Below are positions 50,245 through 61,989 of a stretch of 64,000 nt of DNA, piece after piece; the stretch's first letter is position 1; every line of letters starts with the position of its first letter. Under the pieces are notes generated by a model that worked only from the letters and a program-made list of their open reading frames with translations, did not search any database and was not told where the DNA came from. Source of the stretch: Eledone cirrhosa (taxonomy: Eukaryota; Mollusca; Cephalopoda; Octopoda; Eledonidae); NCBI GenBank assembly GCA_964016885.1, contig OZ024742.1:113766660-113830659 (forward strand), in the 5' to 3' direction. Made by a program: the position numbers and the translations under genes.

Positions 50245-50945
50245 TGTCGTTATTTTTACAAAATGAAAAATAACCGAGGAGGTCCTACAACAGTGAAAGT
50301 ATAAGGAAAAAAGATGAAATCGAGAATACAACTGGAGTTTTTTTTCTTTAAATATATTTATTTGGTTCCTTTACCTGTTTTGTTGTTCTTCTGCTTATCA
50401 AAAGTAGAATTGAGATGGGGAGTTCGTGGTTTTTCTCACATCTGGTTGGTGTTTGAATGTTACTTCTGCTTTATATGGAAAAAAGTGGCTCGTAATGCTA
50501 GGTTTTTAGAGGAGTAATTTGGTTGGTTGGTGAATAAGTATAATAAATATCGCGCCAGTTCGCGTTACAAAGTTCTTATATTTGCCTTTAAAAAAATAGG
50601 GTGGGTGGGTCAGGTTATGTTTTTCATATATTAGTGCAGTTGTTTGGTGGATGCATTCACGTGAATAAGCACAACAGCTTTCGCGCCAGTTTGTGTTTGA
50701 ATTTTGTTTTACTTAACTAAAGGTGGCTAACGAAGGCTTTATTTTGTAAATGTAATTTGATTGTTTACAAATGAAATTATAACTGTCATGTGAACAAGTA
50801 CGTTACATTTCGCGCCCGTATTTTGGAATTTGTGTTGTAGCCATTTAGTGAAATGTGTGCCAAATAAATGATAATTTTCAAGAAAAAGGGATGGAGGGAG
50901 TTGTTCTCAGTAGGACTGATGTGCTGAAATGTAATTTGTATATAT
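50245..50945. repeat. Dispersed repeat, second copy of 27.84-28.70 kb
   Basis: Same order of blocks, including 'cgcgccagttcgcgttac', 'cgcgccagtttg' and 'atgtgaacaagtac'. Confidence 0.7.
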
Positions 50946-52390
50946 ATGTATATATACACACATACACACTCGCATACACACACACACGCGCAAACACATA
51001 CCGCGGAATAAAAGATAAATTATTTATACATATAAGTACTCCACAAATACACGCTCTTCAAAATTATTTCAGGCTCATTATACTATACCCGTTTTATTCA
51101 ACATACCTACAATTAAATAGCTTTTATGACAAATAAACAAACTAACGACCCCCCACCCACCCCTTATACACACACCACGATACAAAATAAAAAATTCATA
51201 ATGTATAAATATATTTTTTTATTCTTAAAAAAAAACAATAAATAAATCTCTGGCAAATTCTGATTTCTAACATAATTCCTCTTTGACAAATCAGCCTCAA
51301 CCACAACATCAGATATCATAACTTGAAGTTTGACCTCTGTTTTAAATCCTTAATTATATATATATATATATATATATACATACATACATATATATATTAC
51401 AACGATTATCTTGTAAACGCCATTCGTACCCAACTACGTAGCGTACATGTAAGAGGTACTTCTGTAAAGTGACTAAGTCATTCCCCCTACACAAAATATG
51501 AAAAGACCTTTCTCAACAATTATTTTTCTATTTTTCAGGTTTAATTTGAGTATTTATCAATTTATAAGATTAATTACATCGAAACCGCTAATATTATATA
51601 TATTTTATGAAACCTTTATGAATCATTTGTTCTTATTTTTTTCCAAAGGTAACAATTTGTCGGATTCAAGAAACCAACATTCTTAAAAATATACTTCCGT
51701 GTTAATTCCATTTTCACCTAATTTATAACATATTTAGCTTTGACAGTGTTGTCCCACTCATGTATACTATTGAAGATGAAAAGAAAGACTGTAAACACTG
51801 GCTTATCTTTATACTTTAAAATTGATACACACTTCGATACTCTGCCAAACTCTTACTTTTACCTCATGACAGCTAGTTTTACACGCCGTAACGTTAGATA
51901 CATTATACCCCCCACCTAAGTAATGTCAGGGTCTCCTCAAATAATTTATTAATAGCATTGTTGTAATTGTTGTTATTGTGCTAATTGAATGCCATTACTA
52001 CTTCATATAGTAGCCTGTATATTCTTTTCTTGCCTGTGTATTTTCTTCATTCTCGCATGCTCCGAAGATCTGACTGGTTATAATTTTGTATTGGCGATCG
52101 AGTAACGTGAAAATAAACGAAAAGCGATCTCTAGACCTACCAGTTCAGAGAAACAATTGTCACGTATGAGATTAAAAACCTTTTTTGTATAGCAAACCAT
52201 GTCAACCTTCTTTCCTGATTTATTATTACTCCAAGTGTTTACAACATAGGAATTACGGCATACCAGCAGCATCACTTCGAAAACGCCTTGTTGAGTCAAA
52301 CCAAGCCAAGCGTTAATATCATCCACTACCTGGAATACCATAACTGGACTTTACCTAAGTGGACTGCATTTAACTATTATTTGTTACCCC
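50946..52390. other. No gene recognised
   Basis: CA and TA runs at 50,938-51,000 and 51,358-51,400. The 87-codon frame on the minus strand at 52,078-52,341 shows no motif. Confidence 0.4.

Positions 52391-52429
<39 letters not shown>
52391..52429. repeat. (TA)n microsatellite
   Basis: Pure TA just before the GC-rich block. Confidence 0.95.
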
Positions 52430-52431
<2 letters not shown>

Positions 52432-52900
52432 TGTGTATATGCCTGTGGTGTCAGTGAGGGGCATGTACCTCTGTAGCGGAGGCTAGCTATGCCCTTTTCA
52501 GGACAGCTCGTCCTGCAATTGTGTCCTACCTGACACTTAGCTCTCACCTGTGGCTCCAAGAAGCTGTAGCATGAGACAGCGGCTACACCCCGGTAAACCG
52601 CCATTGCTGGCGGTCCGAAGCAGGTTGAGGGTAGCCGGACGGCTCTGAAACCTACCGGTGAGTTAGATAGGTGATGCCTGCCCCTGCAGCGATAGGCAAG
52701 AGATGGAGGTAACAGGTGGAGGTAACAAGTGGAGTTAACCTCTGGGAGTAGCCAGTCTGACTCCGGTCTCTTCCCCTGCCCCTAGTGACCCCGGACTTGC
52801 AAGTCAAGGATCGGCATCCACAGCCACCTTGGTGCCCCCGGCAGATGGGAACAACAATAAAGAAGATGTCATCATCGTTTACGATGGACAACCAAGATAT
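52430..52900 (+). other. GC-rich block, possibly a LINE 5' UTR
   Basis: 470 bp of clearly higher G+C inside AT-rich DNA, bounded by TA repeats on both sides. No frame carries a domain I recognise. It ends with 'aagatgtcatcatcg' and an ATG-containing frame that runs into TA. Unspliced, compact and GC-rich suggests a retroelement 5' region; unproven. Confidence 0.3.
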
Positions 52901-54740
52901 ATATATAACGGGAATTGAGAATTATAGGTCTTAAAAAAGACAAACAAAATTATTTCACCCATTAAATCATTAAAAGTTATCAACCTAAATTTCTTCTCAT
53001 AATATTGCCATAATTTTGCATTTTAATTAGGATTTTTATTTGAGTGAACGCTCAATGAAGTGAGAAAATGAATTTCGCATGTAAATTAAATTTTGCTCTT
53101 AAAATTCTGCATACAACTTCGATTAAAATCTAGAGAAATTAGTTGTGTAATTATTGAATGTCTTTTATAGGAAGCCTGCTGTTTTTATGAGAATGAATAT
53201 TTATTTTATTTGAATTATTTCAGACTTTCGCAAATAACTTATATTTGTTTTTTGGATCATAAATCCAAAGTAATAAACCTAGTGATTGCTTGTAATTTTG
53301 TGTAGATCATTTTCACTGACATGTACTCGTGTTACAAAAGCGTTTGTTATACTTACTCTCTTCAAATATTAAGTATTCACAGCATTGATATATTTGTATA
53401 CGGTAAATTCAAGCAGAGTTTAAGATATTTAAAACCGTATAAAGTAGTATTTTAGAATATATTTTATTCTCCAATCTAGTATTGGGTTGTGCTTGGAGAA
53501 TATTCACTTCCTGTACAGGTTAGAATATTGTTACATATTCATGTTGTAGATTCAAGTCCATAAATCTGCATTAAAATCCTATGAACATGCCTTCTAATAT
53601 TTTGTCATAGAATTGCTTTATTATAATTGTTTAGCTTCTTACAGCATATTGTTAATTTGTTGAAATATAAATTTCATAAGATTACGAAAAAGATGAAATA
53701 ATTCTTAATTTCAGAAATCAACGAAACGAAAGTTAAAAATCGAAATAGGTTTGCTCACTTTCATTCACAAAATGCATAGAATACATTTTCTCGTAGTTGT
53801 CCTTCATAGTAATTAAATGCAATTTCCTGTGCTTTTAACAAAGTCATCCGTATATTACTCTAGTTTTACGGGCTGACATGTATGTTCCCAACAGTGTTGT
53901 ATGTACAGGTGTTAATTTAAGTAGCAGATCGTTATGTAGGTGTCTGATAGACATACTATATATATATATAGCCTTCCGCCAGTATTCAAACTAGCGCAAC
54001 TGTTACATCACTAGCAGTAATAAAGGCCATTTAAATATTTTAGACAAAATAGGACATAATATCTCCCTGAAGTCTGCCAGCCTGAAACAAAATTATTCAT
54101 CGATCAATCTACCAAACGTTGCCCGTACATCTCACGACACAGAACAGCAATCTTATTCATGACCCCTGGGAAGTGATTTCGAACGCATACAAAATAGGTC
54201 AAACCATCGAATAGGCTTATAACTCTTAAAGTGAAATCACTATTTAATACGAATTATAATATATATATGCTATTCCTACTATATATTTATATACTACTAT
54301 ATGCCTACTATTCCCACACCCCTTTCTTCCATGTTAATTCATGCATCTTGGTATTTTTATTTTATTTCTCGACTTGCGCATTTCATAGCAAATGAAAATA
54401 TAGTTCATTGTTTTTGTGGAAGATGGTGTGGTTGACCAAGGATTTCATGGATAAAGATAGATAGCAGAGTGAACACTACCAGCTACTTGACATATCGATC
54501 TACTGCGCTGAATCACCTCTCTGAAAATATCTTAAAATAAATAACTAACTAACAACTTGTCTCTGACTTTCGTTTTACATTCATTGTTCAATGCACACGG
54601 ATTTATACATAAATGACCCTGTACATTTGGCAGAGCTCTCGAGGAAACATTACAAGACACCACCGAGCACAAAAACATAAGATTATCAGCCTATTTTGCT
54701 GAAACAATCATTTAAAAGGAACATTGAGTCATGAAAACGG
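52901..54740. other. No recognisable feature
   Basis: AT-rich noncoding sequence. Confidence 0.5.
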
Positions 54741-54743
54741 GTT

Positions 54744-54910
54744 TGTGTATGTGTGTATGTGTGTGTGTGAGTGTGGGTGCAAATGTATGCGTGTGTATGC
54801 ATGTGTGTATGCGTGTGTGTGTGTCTATGTGTATGTGTGTGTGTGAGTGTGGGTGCAAATGTATGCGTGTGTATGCATGTGTGTATGCGTGTGTGTGTGT
54901 CTATGTGACT
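54744..54910. repeat. GT-rich minisatellite, 76-bp period, two units
   Basis: 'gagtgtgggtgcaaatgtat' occurs at 54,769 and 54,845, and the sequences between match almost exactly. Confidence 0.85.
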
Positions 54911-54966
54911 GTGTCTGCCTCGGTGTGTAATGGGATAACTCCGATATAAACCCTGCGGCTCAGTAG

Positions 54967-55145
54967 TTACCGATGATGTTGACCTTTTCTTCTTTTCGGG
55001 TTAGAGCTACTGTCGTTCAGAGAATGGGACTGGCTGAGTGCACAGTTTTTCCTCGCTTTAAAAATATCTTCACGCACAGGCATTGCACGATAGTATTAAT
55101 TAGTAATTATTAATACGCGATAACGAGGGGGCGGCTATCATTATC

Positions 55146-55147
<2 letters not shown>
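54967..55147 (-). repeat. Left arm of a 2.7-kb-span inverted repeat
   Basis: 'ccgatgatgttgaccttttc' through 'aaatatcttcacgca' is the inverse of 57,439-57,650 with moderate divergence. Confidence 0.7.
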
Positions 55148-55210
<63 letters not shown>

Positions 55211-55299
55211 GTGAAAGCAGCGATTCTTTGCTTAAACTTTAATCTGTTATTTTAATAAATATTTGCTCTACGGTTCTTATATATTTGATATATATATAT

Positions 55300-55330
<31 letters not shown>

Positions 55331-55376
55331 AAACATATATATATATACGTGATATATAATATATATATATATATAA
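55148..55376. repeat. (TA)n tracts around a PLE copy 5-type terminal fragment
   Basis: TA at 55,148-55,207. 55,208-55,288 matches the end of the copy 5 terminal repeat on the plus strand, including GAAAGCAGCGATTC and the AAACTTTAA that follows the hammerhead site. TA/TAA follows to 55,376. The fragment starts just before the GAA of the hammerhead-like motif, so its core is absent. Confidence 0.7.
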
Positions 55377-56960
55377 GCAAATTATAAATGTAAACATGTA
55401 AGTATGTTTTTGAAACGGTGGTCGAGTTTGAAAATTAGAAATTAGAAAGTATAAGCTTTCACCGTATTTAAGACTAAAGGAATTTCTAGCCTGATAGTGG
55501 GGTTTATAACCCTCGGAGAAATGGAAAAAGATGAGTGTTTCCGTACATGGGAGTCGAAACAACACCTTTGGTTATCCAGACCACTGTGCTACCATTACAC
55601 CAATACACATCCCGTCTCCTTCCATTCGAATTAGAAGCTATGAACTTAGCAAGTGAATGATAAACAAGCAAATTATAAATGTAAACATGTAAGTATGTTT
55701 TTGAAACGGTGCGCGAGTTTGAAAATTAGAAATTAGAAAGTATAAGCTTTCACCGTATTTTAGACTAAAGGAATTTCTAGCCTGATAATGGGGTTTATAA
55801 CCCTCGGAGAAATGGAAAAAGATGAGTGTTGTCGTACATGGGAGTCGAACCCACATATTTGGTTATCCAAACCACTGTGCTACCATTACACCAATATACA
55901 TCCCGTCTCCTTCAATTCGAATTAGAAGCTATGAACTTAGCAAGCGAATGATAAACAAGAAAATTATAAATGTAAACATGTAAGTATGTTTTTGAAACGT
56001 TGCGCGAGTTTGAAAATTAGAAATTGGAAATTATAAGCTTTCACCGTATTTTAGACTAAAGGAATTTCTAGCCTGATAGTGGGGTTTATAACCCTCGGAG
56101 AAATGGAAAAAGATGAGTGTTTCCGTACATGGGAGTCGAAACAACACCTTTGGTTATCCAGACCACTGTGCTACCATTACACCAATACACATCCCGTCTC
56201 CTTCCATTCGAATTAGAAGCTATGAACTTAGCAAGTGAATGATAAACAAGCAAATTATAAATGTAAACATGTAAGTATGTTTTTGAAACGGTGCGCGAGT
56301 TTGAAAATTAGAAATTAGAAAGTATAAGCTTTCACCGTATTTTAGACTAAAGGAATTTCTAGCCTGATAATGGGGTTTATAACCCTCGGAGAAATGGAAA
56401 AAGATGAGTGTTGTCGTACATGGGAGTCGAACCCACATATTTGGTTATCCAAACCACTGTGCTACCATTACACCAATATACATCCCGTCTCCTTCAATTC
56501 GAATTAGAAGCTATGAACTTAGCAAGCGAATGATAAACAAGAAAATTATAAATGTAAACATGTAAGTATGTTTTTGAAACGTTGCGCGAGTTTGAAAATT
56601 AGAAATTGGAAATTATAAGCTTTCACCGTATTTTAGACTAAAGGAATTTCTAGCCTGATAGTGGGGTTTATAACCCTCGGAGAAATGGAAAAGGATCAGT
56701 GTTGCCGTACATGGGAGTCGAACCCACATATTTGATTATTCAGACCACTGTGCTACCATTACACCAATACAGATCCCATTCGAATTAGAAGCTATGAACT
56801 TAGCATGTGAATGATAAACAAGCAAATTATAAATGTAAACATGTAATTATGTTTTTAAAACGGTGCGCGAGTTTGAAAATTAGAAATTCGAAATTATAAG
56901 CTTTCACCGTATTTTAGCCTAAAGGAATTTCTATATATATTTTAGACTAAAGGAATTTCT
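55377..56960. repeat. 291-bp satellite, five units and a partial sixth, with two-unit higher-order pattern
   Basis: Unit starts at 55,377, 55,668, 55,959, 56,250, 56,541 and 56,822: four intervals of 291 bp and one of 281. Units 2 and 4 look identical and units 1 and 3 share their own variants, so the repeating block is 582 bp. Each full unit has a minus-strand tRNA-like segment (55,540-55,609; 55,831-55,900; 56,122-56,191; 56,413-56,482; 56,704-56,770). It has GGTTCGACTCC as B box and TAATGGTAGCACAG near the A box. The acceptor stem does not pair, so it is not a working tRNA gene. Confidence 0.85.
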
Positions 56961-57365
56961 AAATATATATATATATATATATAAAATAAAATAAAATAAA
57001 TAAGTCAAAGCTTTAAAATTTGGCTCCGTTTATTACTGGAATCATATGATTCCAGTTCCTCAGTGAAATAACCACCCAACCAGGAACTGGGCATATCAGA
57101 GTATTGACAAAGTTAAACACCTCAAAATCATGTGTACTCGTCTCCACCACACTAATTCGGACTGGCTGAAGAGGTCACAGCCAAAGATGGCTGTCACCGA
57201 AATATATAGAGCAGTAATAAACGAAGCCAAATTTTAAACATTTGACTTATTTATTTTATTTTATTTTACATTACTCCGGAGTAACCAAACCAACCTGCGC
57301 ACTTCGTCGAGTGCTCCAATCTGCATACTGAGGTGTTGGTATACAACCAACATATACTCAAAAAA
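56960..57365 (+). mobile_element. Miniature PLE made of copy 2-type terminal repeats
   Basis: 57,040-57,360 aligns with 15,600-15,890 (the right arm of PLE copy 2 and its extension). 56,995-57,040 is the inverse of 57,213-57,255. The flanking simple repeats are inverse too: AAAAT on the left, TTTTA on the right. No coding sequence lies between. A hammerhead-like motif sits at 57,161-57,215. Confidence 0.7.
57161..57215 (+). ncRNA. Hammerhead-ribozyme-like motif in the miniature PLE
   Basis: CTGAAGA (57,166-72), stem II GGTCACAGCC / GGCTGTCACC with one mismatch, GAA (57,199-201), then ATATAT. ACTGG (57,161-65) against GCAGT (57,211-15) leaves stem I with one mismatch. Confidence 0.55.
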
Positions 57366-57438
57366 TATATATATATATATAAATGTATGTCTATATATAT
57401 ATATTTATATATATATAATTATACATATATATATATAT

Positions 57439-57650
57439 ATGATGATGATATTTGCCCCCTCCTTATCGAGCATGACCATTGCACGATATACCATCATTAA
57501 TAATTAATCGTAATTATATCGTTCAATACCTATGCGTGAAGATATTTTTAAAAGTGAGGAAAAACTGTGCACTCAACCAATCCCACTCTCTGAACGACAT
57601 TAGCTATAACCCGAAAAGAAGAAAAGGTCAACATCATCGGTAACTACACA
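57439..57650 (+). repeat. Right arm of the inverted repeat paired with 54.97-55.15 kb
   Basis: Both arms are bordered on the inner side by (TA)n (55,148-55,207 and about 57,421-57,438), so the satellite and miniature PLE sit inside a TA-bounded insertion. Confidence 0.65.
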
Positions 57651-58453
57651 TAGTTCTTCGGAAAGGATGAAGTCACTAATGACCCACACACCCTAATGCT
57701 ACAATATCCTTTAAACGAAACGTAAATATATGTATCCAAATTCCTTAATTTCATTGACTGATATTATGTGTATATTTGAAGTTATATTAAAGTCTAACAT
57801 ACTATTTCAATACATTTTGTAATGAAAAGAGTCATATGATTGTACTAGTTAATATATCATAATACAAACTATGGTTATTCAATGAGTATACATATGTATG
57901 TATATTAATAAAATGTTTAAGATTTAAGAATAATTGTATGTGTGTGTTTTGCCACAATATAATTAATGAAATACTTAATTGTAATTAAATTTAATTTTAA
58001 ATAAGCTTGCCCTCCTTGAATTTACACCATTGTTTTAACATTTAAATGTAGAACTGGAAAAAATGAAACGAAATTTCATTTCTCACTCTTAATACGGCTG
58101 TTACTTAAATATAAGAATCCATAACGTACATATATATATGTGTGCATGTATGTATATATATATATATACATACTACTGTATGTCTATATACATATATGTA
58201 TGTGCGTGTACATACTTATATTTAAATACTATTACTGATATTTTGCATTTCTGGTAGATTTTATAAATTGGCAATAGCAAAAAAAAAAAAATACTAAACA
58301 AAAAAAAAACACCTATTTAGTTTATAAATAGTAGAAATGAGCATGTGTTTGTTGACAATTGTTTGACAATTTATTGAATGTACAAACTATTCAGGAGTTG
58401 AAAAGAATGAATCAGTCATTAAATATGTTTGGGAATAGAGCATATTCTTGAGT
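57651..58453. other. No recognisable feature
   Basis: AT-rich with short TA/TG and poly(A) runs. Confidence 0.5.
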
Positions 58454-58461
58454 GAAATAAT

Positions 58462-58632
58462 TGTTTCTACTTTAGGCACAAGGCCAGCAATTATCCGGTG
58501 CATTACTGGTACCTTATTTTATCGACCCCGTAAGGATGAAAGGCAAAGTAAACCTCAGCGGGATATCAACTCACACTGTAAAGGGACGTAACTATGCTGG
58601 AACGCATGGCGTCCGATTCTCTACCGATACTG
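58462..58632 (-). mobile_element. tRNA-derived cephalopod SINE
   Basis: Same family as 37.35 kb. GAAATAAT at 58,454-58,461 and 58,633-58,640 may be a short target duplication. The tRNA-like head is slightly truncated. Confidence 0.75.
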
Positions 58633-58759
58633 GAAATAATATGAATTAATTGTAACAGGTACGATTCGAATAAGGACATTAAACGATATTCAAGAATAAA
58701 GTCAAGGAACACATTAAGTGAAATAGTCCTACACATGCATATGTGCATATTCATGAATA

Positions 58760-58788
58760 TGTGTGTGTGGGGGGGTGCGCGTGTGTGC

Positions 58789-58871
<83 letters not shown>

Positions 58872-58920
58872 TGTGTGTGTGTCTGTGTGTCTGAGCGTGT
58901 GTGCGATTGTGTGTGTGAAT
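58760..58920. repeat. (GT)n microsatellite
   Basis: Pure GT from about 58,788 to 58,870, with interrupted flanks. Confidence 0.95.
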
Positions 58921-59940
58921 AAATGATAGAGTAAGTTGCGTACGTGATCACAGTGTCAATGATTTACTTTTGAATGAGATATCCCATAAAGCGTAAAGAT
59001 CTGACAGTGTATACAAATCTGTGGTATACTCCGAAAAGAACGAAATTACCATATATAAAGTGAAAAATATCTTTAGACTATTTATTGAATATGGATTTAA
59101 TAAAAGGGATTTTTGCAGGTTTCATGTGCGCAATATTTAAAGGGAATTTGTTCGTCTTTACAGTGAAAATATCTTTTATATTTTAAAATTAGGAGTTTTG
59201 TTTGTGAATTCATAAATGATGCCCAAAAAATAAGATCATTCCTTCGACACTGAATCTAGAAAAGTTACATGTAGCACATATTCATGTATTTATAATATGA
59301 TTTTATGTAGCATATATTGGGATTCATAGAACACTTTGAAGTTGCAATCAAGAAATGTGTTCGATTTTGTTTTTGATGAACTTATAGAGATGACACTGTC
59401 AAATATTTTTTTCAACTCATATACAACCAGAGAATGGGATGGATACGAAAGCTGAGATTGCTGATAACCAGTTTAAATAAGTGAAGTATATGTATCAATT
59501 AAAAAAAATACAAATACATTCTAGTCACAAAAAATATTGAGAAGTCAAATGTACATATTTCAGTGGATATACGTAGACACAAGCTATGTAGAATCCCACC
59601 ATACAAAATTAATTTGTAATTCAATTTCATAAGAATAACATATTTTTGCTAAGTTTGACTAAAGATTAATATAAATGGAAAATTCTTCAGAAATAAGTAT
59701 ACGCTAAATCATTGGGCGGTAATGTTTTTGATAAGAAATGTAGGAACAGAACAAAATATTGGTGATTGCCACTCTACATATACATTAACACAGAGACAGA
59801 CATCCACCAACCTATAGACAAAAGTTATCATTCACACACACTAAAATATGATATATTAATGTTGTATGGATTCTCACCGTTATGCTAAATGATACCCAAC
59901 ATTCTTCTGAACTGTAATACAATTATTTCATTCACTGCCT
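58921..59940. other. No recognisable feature
   Basis: AT-rich noncoding sequence. Confidence 0.5.
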
Positions 59941-59949
59941 CCATCTCTC

Positions 59950-60340
59950 TCACTCTCGCAATCTCTCAGTATTATAAGCAAATGGGGGCTAACACACTGG
60001 CTGCCCCGCAGCTACGGCGGAGAGAATAGAGAAGCCATCTCCGCGGAGTATGATGAAGGAGACACGTTGGAAGAGGCATTCCGTGTAACAAAGCTCAACT
60101 GTGCGGGTCAGCAACTCCGTGCCACTAGTTGTATTCCAGGGCAAACGACAACAGAAGTCTCCACTATTGTGGGCTCGACAACAAACATGTCGGAGAGTTA
60201 GCTATACTTGGAGAGCTTATCCCTTTCTGTCCGATGTGTGCAGAGCAGCCTGGATTAGTTGGAGACTGGACCAGATTGCCGCAGGAGAAAGTCCGTTCTT
60301 CATTTTTATCAAAAGGGTACATTATTGAAAGATTGATTCC
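59950..60340 (+). repeat. Dispersed GC-richer repeat, copy 3 of 3, longest
   Basis: The first 100 bp match 31.1 and 24.8 kb. The next 290 bp are unique here, of higher G+C, and open in two overlapping frames (60,101-60,328; 60,129-60,383) with no motif I recognise. It could be an exon-like or repeat-derived sequence. Confidence 0.4.
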
Positions 60341-60493
60341 GAATAACATTGTTTTTTTATTAACATTTAATTCTGTATTTTAAAATTCATTCATAATGCT
60401 ATCGTTATATTATAATCTATCCACACTACTATTTATCTATCTTTGAAATCTCTAAATAACAATCCACTAAACTCGTACACGCACACACTCACA

Positions 60494-60494
<1 letters not shown>

Positions 60495-60538
<44 letters not shown>

Positions 60539-60549
60539 ATATTTGTATG

Positions 60550-60586
<37 letters not shown>

Positions 60587-60677
60587 ATTCAAACGCACGC
60601 ACACATTTACACTCACACACACACATATATATATATATATACATATATATAAACAATTCTCTCTCTCTCTCTCTGTC

Positions 60678-60758
<81 letters not shown>

Positions 60759-60760
60759 TT

Positions 60761-60799
<39 letters not shown>

Positions 60800-60810
60800 T
60801 ATAGATATAG
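60495..60810. repeat. (TA)n, (CA/TG)n and (CT)n microsatellites
   Basis: TA at 60,497-60,530 and 60,555-60,572, CA at 60,590-60,625, CT at 60,660-60,676 and TA at 60,682-60,800. Confidence 0.95.
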
Positions 60811-60976
60811 ATAGGTAAATATACACGGGTGTGTATGATTGTGTATAGAAGATTATATTAATAAGAGGAATTCCAACTTTGTCTGATTTACTCGTTTTAT
60901 TTACAATCCTTTAAAATATATATAATGGTATTATAATGAAATAGTATGATAGAATATTAAATTCTAAGTGTTAATT

Positions 60977-61013
60977 GAACAAGTACTTTCATGCTTTCGC
61001 AATCTTCAGGTTC
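60977..61013 (-). ncRNA. Hammerhead ribozyme candidate, left arm of the 402-bp palindrome
   Basis: Exact mirror of 61,096-61,132: stem I GAAC/GTTC, core CTGAAGA, stem II TGC/GCA with GAAA loop, GAA, palindromic AGTACT, T. Confidence 0.65.
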
Positions 61014-61095
61014 ATAATATGTGGTGACAGTCGAGTTTGCAATTTTCAACAGTTGACAGTTGAAAACTGCAAACTCGACTGTCACCACATATTAT

Positions 61096-61132
61096 GAACC
61101 TGAAGATTGCGAAAGCATGAAAGTACTTGTTC
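61096..61132 (+). ncRNA. Hammerhead ribozyme candidate, right arm of the 402-bp palindrome
   Basis: GAAC (61,096-99) pairs with GTTC (61,129-132). CTGAAGA (61,100-106) is a perfect CUGANGA. Stem II is only TGC/GCA (61,108-110, 61,115-117) with a GAAA loop. GAA is at 61,119-121, AGTACT (61,122-127) is the self-complementary stem III, and T at 61,128 precedes the predicted cut. All core bases are present. U at the cleavage position is allowed but usually slower than C or A. With so short a stem II and III, dimer formation would be needed. Confidence 0.65.
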
Positions 61133-61244
61133 AATTAACACTTAGAATTTAATATTGTATCATACTATTTCATTATAATACCATTATATATATTTTAAAG
61201 GATTGTAAATAAAACGAGTAAATCAGACAAATTTGGAATTCCTC

Positions 61245-61255
<11 letters not shown>

Positions 61256-61302
<47 letters not shown>
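61256..61302. repeat. (TA)n microsatellite
   Basis: Pure TA flanking the palindrome. Confidence 0.95.
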
Positions 61303-61304
<2 letters not shown>

Positions 61305-61985
61305 AAGTATATGTATTGATATATTTATTTCGTACCTACATATTTTAATGGTGGGGTGATTTGTATGTCATGAAGAATAATCGGGAAATATAAACATGCA
61401 TTATACATTATATCTACTCAAAAGTGTCTGATAATTTATAAACATACATATATAAATGACCATGTGTAATAAGATTAGATTGAATTTGTGTAGTCCTATG
61501 CATATATAGTTCATAAACCTTTGACACACAATTATACACACTCTTTAGCAAATCCCTATGTTTACATTCGACCTCATAAGTGAGCAAAAGTAAAAATAAG
61601 CTTGTCCGATAATTCCAGCTGCGTAAACATACTACTGTCAAAAATATACATTAATGCACATATAGATTCGTGACAATTGAACAAGGTGAATATTGGAAAA
61701 AGTAAAAAAAAAAACGAAGCTATGACAATATCAAGGCCTACAAAATTTATGAATAATTAGTTGTGTATAATGGAGAGAGTATTTTGCCTTTTCCCAATAT
61801 TTCTCGTTTAAGTATTACTCACGATGGTTTACTTGTTCCATTATTATCAGATGTGTATGCGATTGAATCTGTCTAAATATTTGTAAATATTTCTAAAAAC
61901 GTATTTGTAAGTATGTACATGTCTCGTAACGTTCCTTACAAGGAAATATGTATTGTAAATTTGAGTTAATTATGGTAATACTCTA
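61303..61985. other. No recognisable feature
   Basis: AT-rich noncoding sequence. Confidence 0.5.
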
Positions 61986-61989
61986 ATTT

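Larger units (their letters stand above)
60854..61255. repeat. 402-bp near-perfect palindrome with a hammerhead in each arm
   Basis: The centre lies at 61,054/61,055 with practically no loop. The arms differ at only a few positions (for example 60,872-60,884 against its mirror). The outer end is TTAATA next to (TA)n (61,256-61,302 on the right). There is no coding sequence. By analogy with the other elements I read it as two inverted PLE termini, or a non-autonomous hammerhead element. Confidence 0.88.

Noticed and set aside
52078..52341. 87-codon minus-strand frame as a gene
   Set aside because: No motif, no start context or neighbouring exon signal that I can support.
55540..56770. Possible cluster of functional tRNA genes
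   Set aside because: The B box is good, but the acceptor stem does not pair and the anticodon arm is irregular in every unit; it is a tRNA-like part of a satellite.
55377..56960. CRISPR array
   Set aside because: Units are 291 bp and contiguous without unique spacers, in a clearly animal genome; this is a satellite.
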